This document shows, piece by piece, positions 7,801 to 16,655 of a DNA stretch of 17,215 nt (position 1 is its first letter; every line of letters starts with the position of its first letter). The notes under the pieces were generated by a model. The model was not told the origin of the DNA, searched no databases, and saw nothing but the letters and a program-made list of their open reading frames with translations. This DNA comes from Eubacterium sp. GTDB lineage: Bacteria; Bacillota; Clostridia; Oscillospirales; Acutalibacteraceae. The stretch covers positions 1 to 17,215 of the forward strand of contig JAIDLO010000089.1 of the NCBI GenBank assembly GCA_029050995.1, read 5' to 3'. The position numbers and the translations under genes are program-made.

Positions 7801-9912
7801 TTATTTTAACCTTGCCGCAATAATGCTCATATCATCTTCCTTTTGCCCCTCGGCAATTTTAAGCGCCTCATTCAAAATAATATCGGCAATCTCCTGCGGC
7901 GTATTATCCTCAAAACTTTTCAGAATTGTACCAAGCCATTCGCCGCCAAGCTCTGTTATGCCGTCACTCATCATAACAATTAAATCGCCCTTTGTTAGAA
8001 TAGCCGTACGCTTTGCAAACTCAATGCCCCTTAAAATACCTGCAGGCATAGAGGTTAATTCACATTTCGTTACCCTGTTTCCCTTAACAATATAGGTTGC
8101 CGGTGCACCTGCCTTATATAAATCCACTCTGCCGGTAAACAAATCAACGGAGGCACAGTCTATCGTTGCAAGGCTTTCCTCGTTGGATTTTACAAATAAA
8201 GCGGAATTCACAACCTTGAGCGCACTGTCAAACCCAAAGCCTGCCGAAAGAAGACGGGAAAGAAGTCCTGCGCCCATTGCGCCGTCAAGCGCGGCTCTGT
8301 TTCCTCTGCCCATTCCGTCACTGATAATCAGAATGCTGTGCCCTCTGCCGTCATGCACAAGCTTTATTGTATCGCCGCAGAATTTGCCCTCTGCACTATG
8401 CTGTGCAAAGCCGATTTCAAAGCTGTAATTCGGTCGTTCCGCAAAGGTAACCATTGTTTCATCTTTAAAATGCGTAACCTTTCCTTTTTCAAAATTTCTT
8501 CCGCATATTTTTGAAATTTCCTTTTTAATTTCGGGCTTGGAAAGGATAATTTCTCTGCCTTTTGTAACAATTTCAAGCCGGATTCTGTTGTATTTATCTT
8601 CAATAACAGATATATTTTTCGGATAAATCTCATATTCGCCAAGCAGTCGTCTGATTTTGCCTGCTGCAATATTATCAAAATATTCTGCTTCATCAAATTC
8701 TCTTGCAAGGTCGGCAAGCATATCTGCAATAGAGAAAAACTGATCCGAGGCAACTACTCTGATTTCATTTGTTTTTCTGTTGATAATTTCCTGAGAAATG
8801 CATTCTTCCTTTGTTAAATTCTCTTTTGATTTTTCTGCATTTTTTTCGTTGATTTCATTGATTCTTTCACGAACCTCGTTTACACATTCGCTGATATTAT
8901 GCATAGCTGATGAAGCAAAACGAAGCCTTACAACAAGGCTTTGACGCAGAGAGCCATCCGGTGTAATGTCTGCATTTCCGTGAAAATGCTCCTCTATTTT
9001 CTCTGTTGCACGGCTTGGAATCAGCGCAAAGGCAAGGCTTGAACCGATAGCTTCTATTGCAATATAAACGCCGGACGGACTACCCGAGGCAAGGGAGAAC
9101 AAAACGGTTGATGCGCAAAAGGATATTGCCGAATTCCATTTTCCAACAGGACTGAACAGGGAAGCGAGCATTGTTGAAAACGCATATGCCCCCGCAAGAT
9201 ACATTGTATCATTGCTCTGCAAACCAAGAGATAGACCCAACGCAAGAGAAAGAATTGTTCCAATCTGATAAGAACCGCACTTTGAAACAAGCAAAATCAT
9301 AAAAACAGCAATAATTCTTGCCGGCGAAATACCGCCGATACTAAGCCTTGAAAGGCTCATCAGGATAACCGACAGGGAAATAATAATGCAGGTTAAATCA
9401 GAAACAGGCAAAGCCTTGAAACGAAAGCGCCTGAAATTGCAGTTTACTGCCTTAAAGAAAAAGAACGAACCGCCAAGCCCAAGCAGGCTTTCAGCAACCG
9501 TTAAACCATATTGAACAGGTAACGCACCTGTTTTCAGATCCACAACAATGCCTGTTGCCAGAAGCGATAAAAAGGAAATCAGCATTGGCATATACGGCTG
9601 ATTTTTTAAATCGGCAACAGAAATTGCAAATGTGCCGAGCGATACAATCAGAATGGCAACGGCATATCTTGCAAAGCTGTCTGAGCAAAATAAGAGATAG
9701 CCAAAGGCACTGCCAATCGCCGTAAAAATAAAATTATGCTTTTTTGATACGGAAATCAGCGAAATCGAAAACGGCGAAGCTGATTTCAGCACCTCGCAGC
9801 TGCTCAAGATAAAGCCAAGTGCAAAATACAGCAACGCTTCTATCATTTTTCTTTGTTTTGCTCTTTCCGTTTTTTCGGTAATTTCCTGCTTTTTTCGGGT
9901 TATAGTTTTCAT
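7801..9912 (-). CDS. spoIIE: Stage II sporulation protein E (membrane PP2C-type phosphatase)
   Basis: SpoIIE sits at the asymmetric division septum and dephosphorylates SpoIIAA, which releases sigma-F in the forespore. The protein has 703 aa: about ten hydrophobic helices (about 25-300), a charged, partly coiled regulatory segment (about 300-490), and a C-terminal PPM/PP2C phosphatase (about 495-703). Metal-site motifs are SDGMGRG (531-537), SDGI (649-652) and DDMSIIAARL (from 693), all intact. Bacillus subtilis SpoIIE is about 827 aa, so this one is shorter, apparently mostly in the region between membrane and phosphatase domains. The ATG has only a weak upstream GCGGATG. Its promoter has 21-bp spacing like Spo0A-driven promoters. 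It lies upstream of glmS on the same strand. With sleB, it shows that the host can probably sporulate. Confidence 0.96.
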   Translation of the reverse strand: MKTITRKKQEITEKTERAKQRKMIEALLYFALGFILSSCEVLKSASPFSISLISVSKKHNFIFTAIGSAFGYLLFCSDSFARYAVAILIVSLGTFAISVADLKNQPYMPMLISFLSLLATGIVVDLKTGALPVQYGLTVAESLLGLGGSFFFFKAVNCNFRRFRFKALPVSDLTCIIISLSVILMSLSRLSIGGISPARIIAVFMILLVSKCGSYQIGTILSLALGLSLGLQSNDTMYLAGAYAFSTMLASLFSPVGKWNSAISFCASTVLFSLASGSPSGVYIAIEAIGSSLAFALIPSRATEKIEEHFHGNADITPDGSLRQSLVVRLRFASSAMHNISECVNEVRERINEINEKNAEKSKENLTKEECISQEIINRKTNEIRVVASDQFFSIADMLADLAREFDEAEYFDNIAAGKIRRLLGEYEIYPKNISVIEDKYNRIRLEIVTKGREIILSKPEIKKEISKICGRNFEKGKVTHFKDETMVTFAERPNYSFEIGFAQHSAEGKFCGDTIKLVHDGRGHSILIISDGMGRGNRAALDGAMGAGLLSRLLSAGFGFDSALKVVNSALFVKSNEESLATIDCASVDLFTGRVDLYKAGAPATYIVKGNRVTKCELTSMPAGILRGIEFAKRTAILTKGDLIVMMSDGITELGGEWLGTILKSFEDNTPQEIADIILNEALKIAEGQKEDDMSIIAARLK

Positions 9913-9955
9913 TTTTACACATCCGCAAAATCAAATTCTTCTCCCCGTTCAATAC

Positions 9956-9988
9956 ATTATAAACACAATAAAGTAAAAAAAATGTCAC
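9956..9988 (-). promoter_or_regulatory. Candidate Spo0A-type promoter of spoIIE (21-bp spacing)
   Basis: On the minus strand GTGACA (9983-9988, five of six to TTGACA) and a perfect TATAAT (9956-9961) are separated by 21 bp. The -10 is 43 nt upstream of the spoIIE ATG. Near-consensus hexamers with 21-22 bp spacing are known for the Spo0A-activated sigma-A promoters of B. subtilis spoIIE and spoIIG. A TTCCGAA (9990-9996, minus) directly upstream matches the 0A box TGTCGAA at five of seven bases. Confidence 0.6.
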
Positions 9989-10018
9989 TTTCGGAAATAT
10001 CTAAATATTTCATACAAT

Positions 10019-10095
10019 CGTAGGGTTCGGCGTCCCCGACGAACCGAAAAATCCCTCCGACTGCTTCGCAGCCACCTCCCTTTAACAAGGGAGGC
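10019..10095 (-). repeat. Dispersed multi-hairpin element, copy 2 (inverted)
   Basis: This is the same element as 1417-1491 in the opposite orientation. Read on the minus strand it has the CCTCCCTT/AAGGGAGG stem, a middle stem GCTGC/GCAGT over GAA, the GGTTCG/CGAACC stem, and the CCCTACG end. The middle stem differs from copy 1 (ACCGC/GCGGT) by a paired C-G to T-A change, so base pairing is kept. It lies between the terminator of the GPH transporter gene and the spoIIE promoter. The rest of the 255-bp gap (9913-10167) is AT-rich and holds no gene. Confidence 0.85.
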
Positions 10096-10119
10096 TGATA
10101 TGTTTAATGATTTATAGAC

Positions 10120-10147
10120 AAAAAAATAGAGGGCATAAAGCCCTCTA
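10120..10147 (-). terminator. Terminator of the GPH transporter gene
   Basis: An 8-bp stem TAGAGGGC/GCCCTCTA closes over a 5-nt loop and is followed on the minus strand by seven T. It lies 20 nt after the transporter stop codon. Confidence 0.9.
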
Positions 10148-10167
10148 TAATATTATGATATTGTTTA

Positions 10168-11685
10168 TTATGCTGATTTTTCTTCTCCGTCAGCTTCGCT
10201 GTGTCTTTCAACAAGCTCTGCAAGCATTTTTTCGTGTGATTTTCTGTCAATCTCATACTTAATTGTCGGGATAACAGAAATTGCCATACCAATTGCCGGA
10301 GGAATTGAAATCAGAAGCCACATTGCATTTGCATACGGCTGATAATCACTCGCAAAGCTTGCACCCTTTTCAAGTGCTTCATTCATAGCTGCAATATTTA
10401 CATCTGTATAGCCTACTGCTGCATAAACATACGCTGAAACGATTGAAGAGATTCCTGCCTGGAACTTTGTAATAAAGCTCTGACCGCTGAAGAATACACC
10501 ATCCGGGCGATAGCCGTTGTGGAATTCCTCATAATCAATACAATCGGAAATCATAACAGTCTGGCAAACGCTTGCACCGCCAAGGCCTGCACCGGCACCA
10601 ACAATAAGAATACCGATTATAATTACCCAATGCATTTTATCAAGACCTGTTGGATCTAATTTATAAACAAGATAAATAAGCGCCATAGGAATAGCTGAAC
10701 CTACACCAAAGAAATTATAAACCTTTTTGCTGTCAAATCTCTTAAGAAGATTCGGGCAGATACCCATTGCAATAAACTGGCCAAGGAAGAATCCGCCGCC
10801 GATAATTGCGATGATTAAAAGAATTCTCGGATTGGTAAATGCATTCGCTAAATCGCCGCCGCAGTAATAATAAGCAAAGAGTGTCATTACAACAATCATC
10901 ATAAGCTGCATTGGTGAACGAAGAACACCGCTGATCAGAAGTCTTCTGAACGGCTTGCAGTTCCACATAAGCGCAAAGCTTTCTTTCATTGTTTTTGATT
11001 CTTCCGAAACAGGCACTTTTTCTCTTGTTCCGATGCCTGCAAACTGGAAGAGAATTGAGGAAATAATGGTAAATCCGATACAAACAACAATAAAGCCCAT
11101 CTGTGCATTCGCAGGCTGCTTGAAGATACCATTTGCTGCCTGAGAAACTGCAACGATAGAAACAGTTATAACACCGCCTGCGATAGAAGCAATAATTCTT
11201 GCAAGAGAAATAAGGTTTGCACGGTCTTTCTCATTTTCGCTCATACGGCTGATAATGCCCCAAAGCGGAATATCGGCAACCGTGTAGCTCATGCCCCATA
11301 AGATATAGGAAACAGCTGCCCATCCAACAATAAGAATCATTGTTGTACTGCGTCCCTCAGCCTTTGCTGCTGCATAGTTTCCGTTTAAGAATGTTAAACA
11401 GGTTATAAGACAGATTACAGCCGGCGCAAAAATCAGATAAGGACGGCATTTGCCCCATTTTGTTCTTGTTTTGTCTACAATAGTACCCATCATAGGATCG
11501 TTGATTGCGTCCCAAACTCTGGCAATAGCAAAGAGCCAGCCGAGCGCAATAGCAGGAAGGCATATTACATTCTGGAAATAGTAATAAAGCCCTGTAGCAA
11601 CAATATTATAAATCATATTCTGCCCGAAAAGCCCTGTAAGGTACATATTGCGTTCTTTTTTTGTATAAGTTTTAACTTGTGCCAT
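10168..11685 (-). CDS. GPH-family glycoside/hexuronide:cation symporter (MelB-like MFS)
   Basis: This is a 12-helix secondary transporter of 505 aa in the glycoside-pentoside-hexuronide:cation symporter family, predicted to take up a sugar or glycoside with Na+ or H+. The family signature WDAINDPMMGTIVDKTRTKW starts at residue 58; D59 and D63 match the two cation-site aspartates of MelB. The late-helix motif ISDCIDYEEFHNGYRPDGVF is also typical, as is KFQAGIS. Both ends are charged and cytoplasmic. The ATG is preceded by GGGGG at about 10 nt. It is a single-gene unit with its own promoter and terminator and has no neighbouring glycosidase, so the substrate cannot be inferred from context. Confidence 0.92.
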   Translation of the reverse strand: MAQVKTYTKKERNMYLTGLFGQNMIYNIVATGLYYYFQNVICLPAIALGWLFAIARVWDAINDPMMGTIVDKTRTKWGKCRPYLIFAPAVICLITCLTFLNGNYAAAKAEGRSTTMILIVGWAAVSYILWGMSYTVADIPLWGIISRMSENEKDRANLISLARIIASIAGGVITVSIVAVSQAANGIFKQPANAQMGFIVVCIGFTIISSILFQFAGIGTREKVPVSEESKTMKESFALMWNCKPFRRLLISGVLRSPMQLMMIVVMTLFAYYYCGGDLANAFTNPRILLIIAIIGGGFFLGQFIAMGICPNLLKRFDSKKVYNFFGVGSAIPMALIYLVYKLDPTGLDKMHWVIIIGILIVGAGAGLGGASVCQTVMISDCIDYEEFHNGYRPDGVFFSGQSFITKFQAGISSIVSAYVYAAVGYTDVNIAAMNEALEKGASFASDYQPYANAMWLLISIPPAIGMAISVIPTIKYEIDRKSHEKMLAELVERHSEADGEEKSA

Positions 11686-11713
11686 AAAATATTACCCCCT
11701 AACACTGATTACT

Positions 11714-11742
11714 ATTATAATGTATAAATTACCATTTAGCAA
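11714..11742 (-). promoter_or_regulatory. Sigma-A promoter of the GPH transporter gene
   Basis: On the minus strand TTGCTA (11737-11742) and a perfect TATAAT (11714-11719) are separated by 17 bp, with the -10 about 28 nt upstream of the ATG. No operator-like dyad was seen around it. Confidence 0.8.
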
Positions 11743-11770
11743 GGAATATTGAAAAAAATACGGAAAAATA

Positions 11771-11799
11771 AAAAAATTGCCTCCCTTTAAAGGGAGGCA
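11771..11799 (-). terminator. Terminator of the flavo-diiron gene built from the solo repeat palindrome
   Basis: A perfect 22-bp palindrome (11778-11799) consists of TGCCTCCCTTT followed by its reverse complement. On the minus strand it is followed by AA and a run of T, 20 nt after the stop of the flavo-diiron gene. The palindrome is the first stem of the dispersed element, without the element's other two hairpins. Confidence 0.85.
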
Positions 11800-11819
11800 G
11801 AAATATTATAAAACGCTGT

Positions 11820-12977
11820 TTATTTCAAAATTTCATCAGCAAGTGCTTCCATTGCTTTTACATCTGCATCCTTCATGGTTGACATAATCGTAACCTTATT
11901 TTCGCAGATTGAAACATTTTTCATCGGCTCTAAAACAGATGCCATTGCTCTGTTTGCTGACGGCGCCCATGAGCCGTTTTCAACAAGCGCAACCGTTCTG
12001 TTCTGGTAAGCCTTGCTCTTCAGATGATGCAGGAATGCTTCCATAGGCGGGAACACACCGCCGTCGTAGCTTGCAGCAAGAAGCACCATTTTGCCGTATT
12101 TGAACGCATCCTCAACCGCCTCGGCAATATCATCCCTTGATAAATCTGCAATCGGAACTTTTTTGCAGCCCTTTGCTTCAAGAATTTCTTTCATTTTAAA
12201 TGCAGCCTTTTCCGTGTTTCCATGAATAGAAGCATAGGCAACAAACACACCCTCTGCCTCAACGCCGTAGGAAGACCAAATATCATAAAGATTGATATAA
12301 TAGCCAAGATTTTCGGATAAAATCGGGCCGTGAAGCGGGCAAATGATCTGAATATCAAGATTGGCAGCCTTTTTGAGAAGTGTCTGCACAGGTGCGCCAT
12401 ACTTACCAACAATATTGAAATAATATCTTCTTGCCTCGCAAGCCCAGTCCTCATCACAATCAAGCGCACCGAATTTGCCGAAACCGTCAGCAGAGAAAAG
12501 CACCTTTTCACTGCTTTCATAGGAAACCATAACCTCAGGCCAATGCACCATAGGTGCCATAATAAAGGTTAATGTATGGCTGCCGAGGGAAAGTGTGCCG
12601 CCCTCTTTAACTGTAAGCTTTTGAACAGCCTCGTCAATATCAAAAAACTGCGGAAGCATAGCAAAGGTTTTTGCATTGCCGACAAGCGTTGCTGACGGAT
12701 ATTTTTCAGCAAAAAGCTGAATGTTTGCCGCATGGTCAGGCTCCATATGAGAAATAACAAGATAATCAGGCTCTTTTCCGCCAAGCTCTTTTTCAAGATT
12801 TTCAAACCATTCGTTTGTTTTTCTTGCATCAACTGTATCCATAACAGCAATTTTTTCATCAAGAATTACATAAGAGTTATATGCAATGCCGTTCGGAACG
12901 ATATACTGGCTTTCAAAAAGATCTATATCCCGATCATTTACGCCGATATATTTGATACTGTCTGTAACTTTAATCAT
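11820..12977 (-). CDS. A-type flavoprotein / flavo-diiron protein (FprA family)
   Basis: This cytosolic flavo-diiron protein is predicted to reduce O2 to water and/or NO to N2O, protecting an anaerobe. The 385 aa comprise an N-terminal metallo-beta-lactamase-like domain and a C-terminal flavodoxin domain (about 243-385). Diiron ligands are visible: H77, E79, D81 and H82 in SHMEPDHAAN, H145 in MVHWPE, D164 in LFSADGFG, and H216 in CPLHGPIL. The FMN-binding P-loop is AYASIHGNTEKAA (247-259). There is no rubredoxin or flavin reductase domain fused at the C terminus, so electrons must come from a separate rubredoxin or similar donor, and none is encoded nearby. CGGAGG precedes the ATG. The upstream region is AT-rich; TTTGCG and TATAAA at 16 bp are the best but weak promoter match. 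Confidence 0.95.
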   Translation of the reverse strand: MIKVTDSIKYIGVNDRDIDLFESQYIVPNGIAYNSYVILDEKIAVMDTVDARKTNEWFENLEKELGGKEPDYLVISHMEPDHAANIQLFAEKYPSATLVGNAKTFAMLPQFFDIDEAVQKLTVKEGGTLSLGSHTLTFIMAPMVHWPEVMVSYESSEKVLFSADGFGKFGALDCDEDWACEARRYYFNIVGKYGAPVQTLLKKAANLDIQIICPLHGPILSENLGYYINLYDIWSSYGVEAEGVFVAYASIHGNTEKAAFKMKEILEAKGCKKVPIADLSRDDIAEAVEDAFKYGKMVLLAASYDGGVFPPMEAFLHHLKSKAYQNRTVALVENGSWAPSANRAMASVLEPMKNVSICENKVTIMSTMKDADVKAMEALADEILK

Positions 12978-13064
12978 TTATTTATCCTCCGTAAATTTAT
13001 ACTATACTTATTATGAACGCAAATAAAATAACATAATCGGCTGTTTTTTTCAAGAGTCTGTAAG

Positions 13065-13092
13065 CAAAAAATCCCGTGAAATCACGGGATTT
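13065..13092 (-). terminator. Terminator of the NSS transporter gene
   Basis: The stem AAATCCCGTGA/TCACGGGATTT closes over a minimal 2-nt loop (opening to 4 in RNA). On the minus strand the second arm runs directly into TTTTTTGC. It starts 9 nt after the transporter stop. Confidence 0.9.
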
Positions 13093-13101
13093 GAATATCA
13101 A

Positions 13102-14466
<1,365 letters not shown>

Positions 14467-14477
14467 TAAACCTCTTC

Positions 14478-14572
14478 GCCTCCCTTGTCAAAGGGAGGGG
14501 GACCGCTTGCGGTGGAGGGATTCCTTTCTGCAAATTTATATTGAACAGCAGGAATACGCCCCTGTCCTACGA
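14478..14572 (+). repeat. Dispersed multi-hairpin element, copy 3 (variant right half)
   Basis: The left half matches copy 1 almost exactly: the CCTCCCTT/AAGGGAGG stem, then ACCGC/GCGGT over TT, then GGAGGGATTC. After that comes a different stretch of about 45 bp ending CCTGTCCTACGA, where only the terminal TCGTAGG (minus strand) recalls the other copies. The right-hand module therefore seems exchanged. It lies directly upstream of the NSS gene and inside its predicted leader. Confidence 0.8.
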
Positions 14573-14596
14573 AAATGAATATCATAATCTACTTAA

Positions 14597-14625
14597 TTTA
14601 TATCAGTTTTAAACAACTTTGTCAA
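14597..14625 (-). promoter_or_regulatory. Sigma-A promoter of the NSS gene
   Basis: On the minus strand a perfect TTGACA (14620-14625) and TATAAA (14597-14602) are separated by 17 bp, with an extended -10 TG one base before the -10. Transcription should start near 14590, giving a leader of about 120 nt that contains all of repeat copy 3. Confidence 0.8.
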
Positions 14626-14676
14626 ATTTGTTTATAAAATTATCAATTTACTTGTTATTTACTCTAACATACTATA

Positions 14677-14705
14677 TTGACAATGAAAAATAATGGTAGT
14701 AAAAT
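14677..14705 (+). promoter_or_regulatory. Sigma-A promoter of ilvE
   Basis: A perfect TTGACA (14677-14682) and TAAAAT (14700-14705) are separated by 17 bp. Transcription should start near 14712, about 100 nt before the ATG, so the leader contains the hairpin at 14723-14788. It is divergent from the NSS promoter; together the two promoters, the leader and repeat copy 3 account for the 346-bp gene-free stretch 14467-14812. Confidence 0.85.
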
Positions 14706-14722
14706 TAAATCATATTTATAGG

Positions 14723-14788
14723 TAGGCAATGAAGAGAAATCCGAACCGTGATTAAAATTGGCAGATTCTGATTACTCTTTATTGCCTA
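14723..14788 (+). ncRNA. Structured 5' leader of ilvE (long imperfect hairpin), class unknown
   Basis: TAGGCAATGAAGAG (14723-14736) pairs with CTCTTTATTGCCTA (14775-14788) as a continuous 14-bp stem with one G-U. After one A-A mismatch the helix continues (14738-14745 with 14766-14773, one C-U mismatch), and CC/GG (14746-14747 with 14760-14761) can cap it. The structure lies between the promoter and the ribosome site AAAGGAAG (14797-14804), which it does not cover. There is no U-tract after it, so it is not an ordinary terminator. I do not recognise a known riboswitch or T-box consensus. It could be an mRNA-stabilising hairpin, a regulatory RNA or a relic of an inverted-repeat element. Confidence 0.5.
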
Positions 14789-14812
14789 ATAAATAGAAAG
14801 GAAGTTTTTACT

Positions 14813-15844
14813 ATGGAAAAGAAAAACATAGATTGGTCAAATCTCGGCTTCGGCTATATGCCTACTGATATGAGATTTGTTTCTAATTTCAAGGACGGCA
14901 AATGGGACGAGGGTACCTTAACAGCTGATAACACAATTACTATGAGCGAATGTGCCTGCGTTCTTCAGTATGCACAAACTGTTTTTGAAGGCTTGAAGGC
15001 ATACACAACAGCAGACGGCAGAATCGTTTGCTTCCGCCCTGATTTAAACGCATCCCGCCTTGCTGATTCAGCAAAAAGACTTCAGATGCCTGTTTTCCCT
15101 GAAGACAAATTCATTGAAGCAGTTGAAGAGGTTGTTAAGGCAAACGCTGCATGGGTTCCTCCATACGGCTCAGGCGCAACACTTTATATCCGTCCGTTTA
15201 TGTTCGGCTCAAATTCAGTTATAGGTGTTAAGCCTGCTGATGAATATCAGTTCAGAATGTTCTGCACACCTGTTGGCCCTTATTTCAAGGGCGGCGCAAA
15301 GCCGATTACAATTCGTGTTTGTGATTTCGACAGAGCAGCTCCGCACGGAACAGGTCATATCAAAGCAGGTCTTAACTACGCAATGAGCCTTTATGCTATT
15401 GTTGATGCACACAATCAGGGATATGATGAAAATATGTATCTTGATGCAGCAACAAGAACATATGTTGAAGAAACAGGCGGCGCGAATTTCCTTTTCGTTA
15501 CAAAGGACGGCACAATTGTTACACCAAAATCAGATTCTATTCTTCCGTCTATTACAAGACGCTCACTTTGCGTTGTTGCAGAGGAAATTCTCGGCATGAA
15601 AGTAGAACATCGCCCTGTAAGAATTGACGAGGTTAAGGATTTCGCTGAATGCGGTCTTTGCGGAACAGCAGCTGTTATCAGCCCTGTTGGCAAAATTGTT
15701 AATCACGGCGAAGAAATCTGCTTCCCAAGCGGAATGGACGAAATGGGCCCTGTTATCAAAAAGCTTTATGATACACTTACCGGTATCCAGATGGGCACAA
15801 TTGAAGGTCCTGAGGGCTGGGTTCACGAGATTAAAGTTGATTAA
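14813..15844 (+). CDS. ilvE: Branched-chain-amino-acid aminotransferase
   Basis: This class IV PLP aminotransferase catalyses the last step of Leu, Ile and Val synthesis (and the first step of their breakdown), using 2-oxoglutarate/glutamate. The 343-aa length fits the longer type-II BCAT group. Visible motifs are QYAQTVFEGLKAY near the N terminus, FRPDLNASRL, LYIRPF, the PLP-lysine segment GHIKAGLNYA (catalytic K184), EETGGANFLFV for cofactor contacts, and GTAAVISPV near the C terminus. The ATG is preceded by AAAGGAAG with 8-nt spacing. It stands alone between its own promoter/leader and a strong terminator, with no ilv or leu genes next to it. It is one of only two plus-strand genes here. 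Confidence 0.97.
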   Translation: MEKKNIDWSNLGFGYMPTDMRFVSNFKDGKWDEGTLTADNTITMSECACVLQYAQTVFEGLKAYTTADGRIVCFRPDLNASRLADSAKRLQMPVFPEDKFIEAVEEVVKANAAWVPPYGSGATLYIRPFMFGSNSVIGVKPADEYQFRMFCTPVGPYFKGGAKPITIRVCDFDRAAPHGTGHIKAGLNYAMSLYAIVDAHNQGYDENMYLDAATRTYVEETGGANFLFVTKDGTIVTPKSDSILPSITRRSLCVVAEEILGMKVEHRPVRIDEVKDFAECGLCGTAAVISPVGKIVNHGEEICFPSGMDEMGPVIKKLYDTLTGIQMGTIEGPEGWVHEIKVD

Positions 15845-15861
15845 TTCAATTCAATTTAAAG

Positions 15862-15894
15862 AAAGCACTCTGTATTAATTACAGAGTGCTTTTT
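15862..15894. terminator. Terminator of ilvE, likely bidirectional
   Basis: A 13-bp perfect stem AAAGCACTCTGTA/TACAGAGTGCTTT closes over TTAAT. On the plus strand it ends in TTTTT, 17 nt after the ilvE stop. On the minus strand it is followed by CTTTAAATT, so it may also stop transcripts from sleB. Confidence 0.9.
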
Positions 15895-15902
15895 AACATC
15901 TA

Positions 15903-15928
15903 AAGGCTTCTCCTTGAGGAGAAGCCTT
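15903..15928 (-). terminator. Hairpin just after sleB
   Basis: An 11-bp perfect stem AAGGCTTCTCC/GGAGAAGCCTT closes over a 4-nt loop, starting 3 nt past the sleB stop. The minus-strand tail (TAGATG) is not U-rich. It may act with the neighbouring hairpin at 15862-15894 as a convergent terminator pair, or protect the 3' end. Confidence 0.55.
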
Positions 15929-15931
15929 ATT

Positions 15932-16639
15932 TTATTTACAAAACTTATGACTGCCTATAACCGTAATAACAGGTCTTGAATGCATAAATTTATCGTTTGT
16001 TTTTGCAGGATTGAAATAATATATTGCACCGCCGGACGGATCCCAGCCATTGAGCGCATCAATTGCTGCTTTTTTGGAGGTGCCGGAAATCGGTTGATAC
16101 CAGTTACTGTCGTTTACACAGGAAAATGCACCATTCTGATAAACAACACCGCTTATACTATCCGGGAAAGAGCTGTGCGCTACTCGGTTTAAAATAACTG
16201 CGCCAACGGCAACCTGCCCCTCATAGCTTTCGCCTCTTGCTTCAGCAGAAATAACCTTGCCGAGAAGCTGAACATCCGCATCACTGTATGAAGTATTATT
16301 TGCCGTACTACCTCCGCTTAAGCCAAGATAAAGAAGCGTTGCGTTGCCAACAATTCCATCCGCAGTAAGCCCTACATTGCGCTGAAAGCTTTTAACAGCA
16401 CTTTGCGTATTTGTGCCGTAAATACCGTCTACCCTATCCTTATAATATCCTAAATCCTTGAGCTTCTGCTGGATTCTTCTGACCTCATCACCGCTTGAGC
16501 CATATTTTGAAACAGCATAAACTGCCTGATCCTTATAGCAAAGCTTATAGCCAACAATCCCTGCTGTGCCTGCTCCCAAAGCAATTGCAAGCACAAGTAA
16601 AAAAATATAGAAATTACGAAATGCTTTATAAACTGTCAC
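15932..16639 (-). CDS. sleB: SleB-type spore cortex-lytic enzyme
   Basis: SleB-type lytic transglycosylases cut muramic-lactam cortex peptidoglycan during germination. This 235-aa protein has an N-terminal hydrophobic segment (about 10-33; signal or anchor), a peptidoglycan-binding PG_binding_1 domain (about 48-106: GSSGDEVRRIQQKLKDLGYY and DGIYGTNTQSAVKSFQ), a short Ser/Asn linker, and a Hydrolase_2 catalytic domain (about 126-235) with VISAEARGES, where E133 is the expected catalytic acid, plus AVGAVILNRV. The start is GTG, with GGGAG 8 nt upstream; no better ATG is in frame nearby. The gene starts 16 nt after a 90-aa membrane-protein gene and is probably cotranscribed with it. The usual Bacillus partner ypeB is absent from the window. 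A CwlJ-like or vegetative cell-wall role cannot be excluded. Confidence 0.88.
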   Translation of the reverse strand: MTVYKAFRNFYIFLLVLAIALGAGTAGIVGYKLCYKDQAVYAVSKYGSSGDEVRRIQQKLKDLGYYKDRVDGIYGTNTQSAVKSFQRNVGLTADGIVGNATLLYLGLSGGSTANNTSYSDADVQLLGKVISAEARGESYEGQVAVGAVILNRVAHSSFPDSISGVVYQNGAFSCVNDSNWYQPISGTSKKAAIDALNGWDPSGGAIYYFNPAKTNDKFMHSRPVITVIGSHKFCK

Positions 16640-16655
16640 TTTAATCTCTCCCTGC

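Noticed and set aside
10104..10292. A 62-codon minus-strand frame across the end of the transporter gene
   Set aside because: It overlaps the transporter's 3' end in another frame and runs through its terminator, so it is not a gene.
14712..14812. T-box or BCAA leader-peptide attenuator before ilvE
   Set aside because: The leader is too short for a T-box, shows no recognisable T-box consensus, has no short frame rich in Leu/Ile/Val codons and no terminator.
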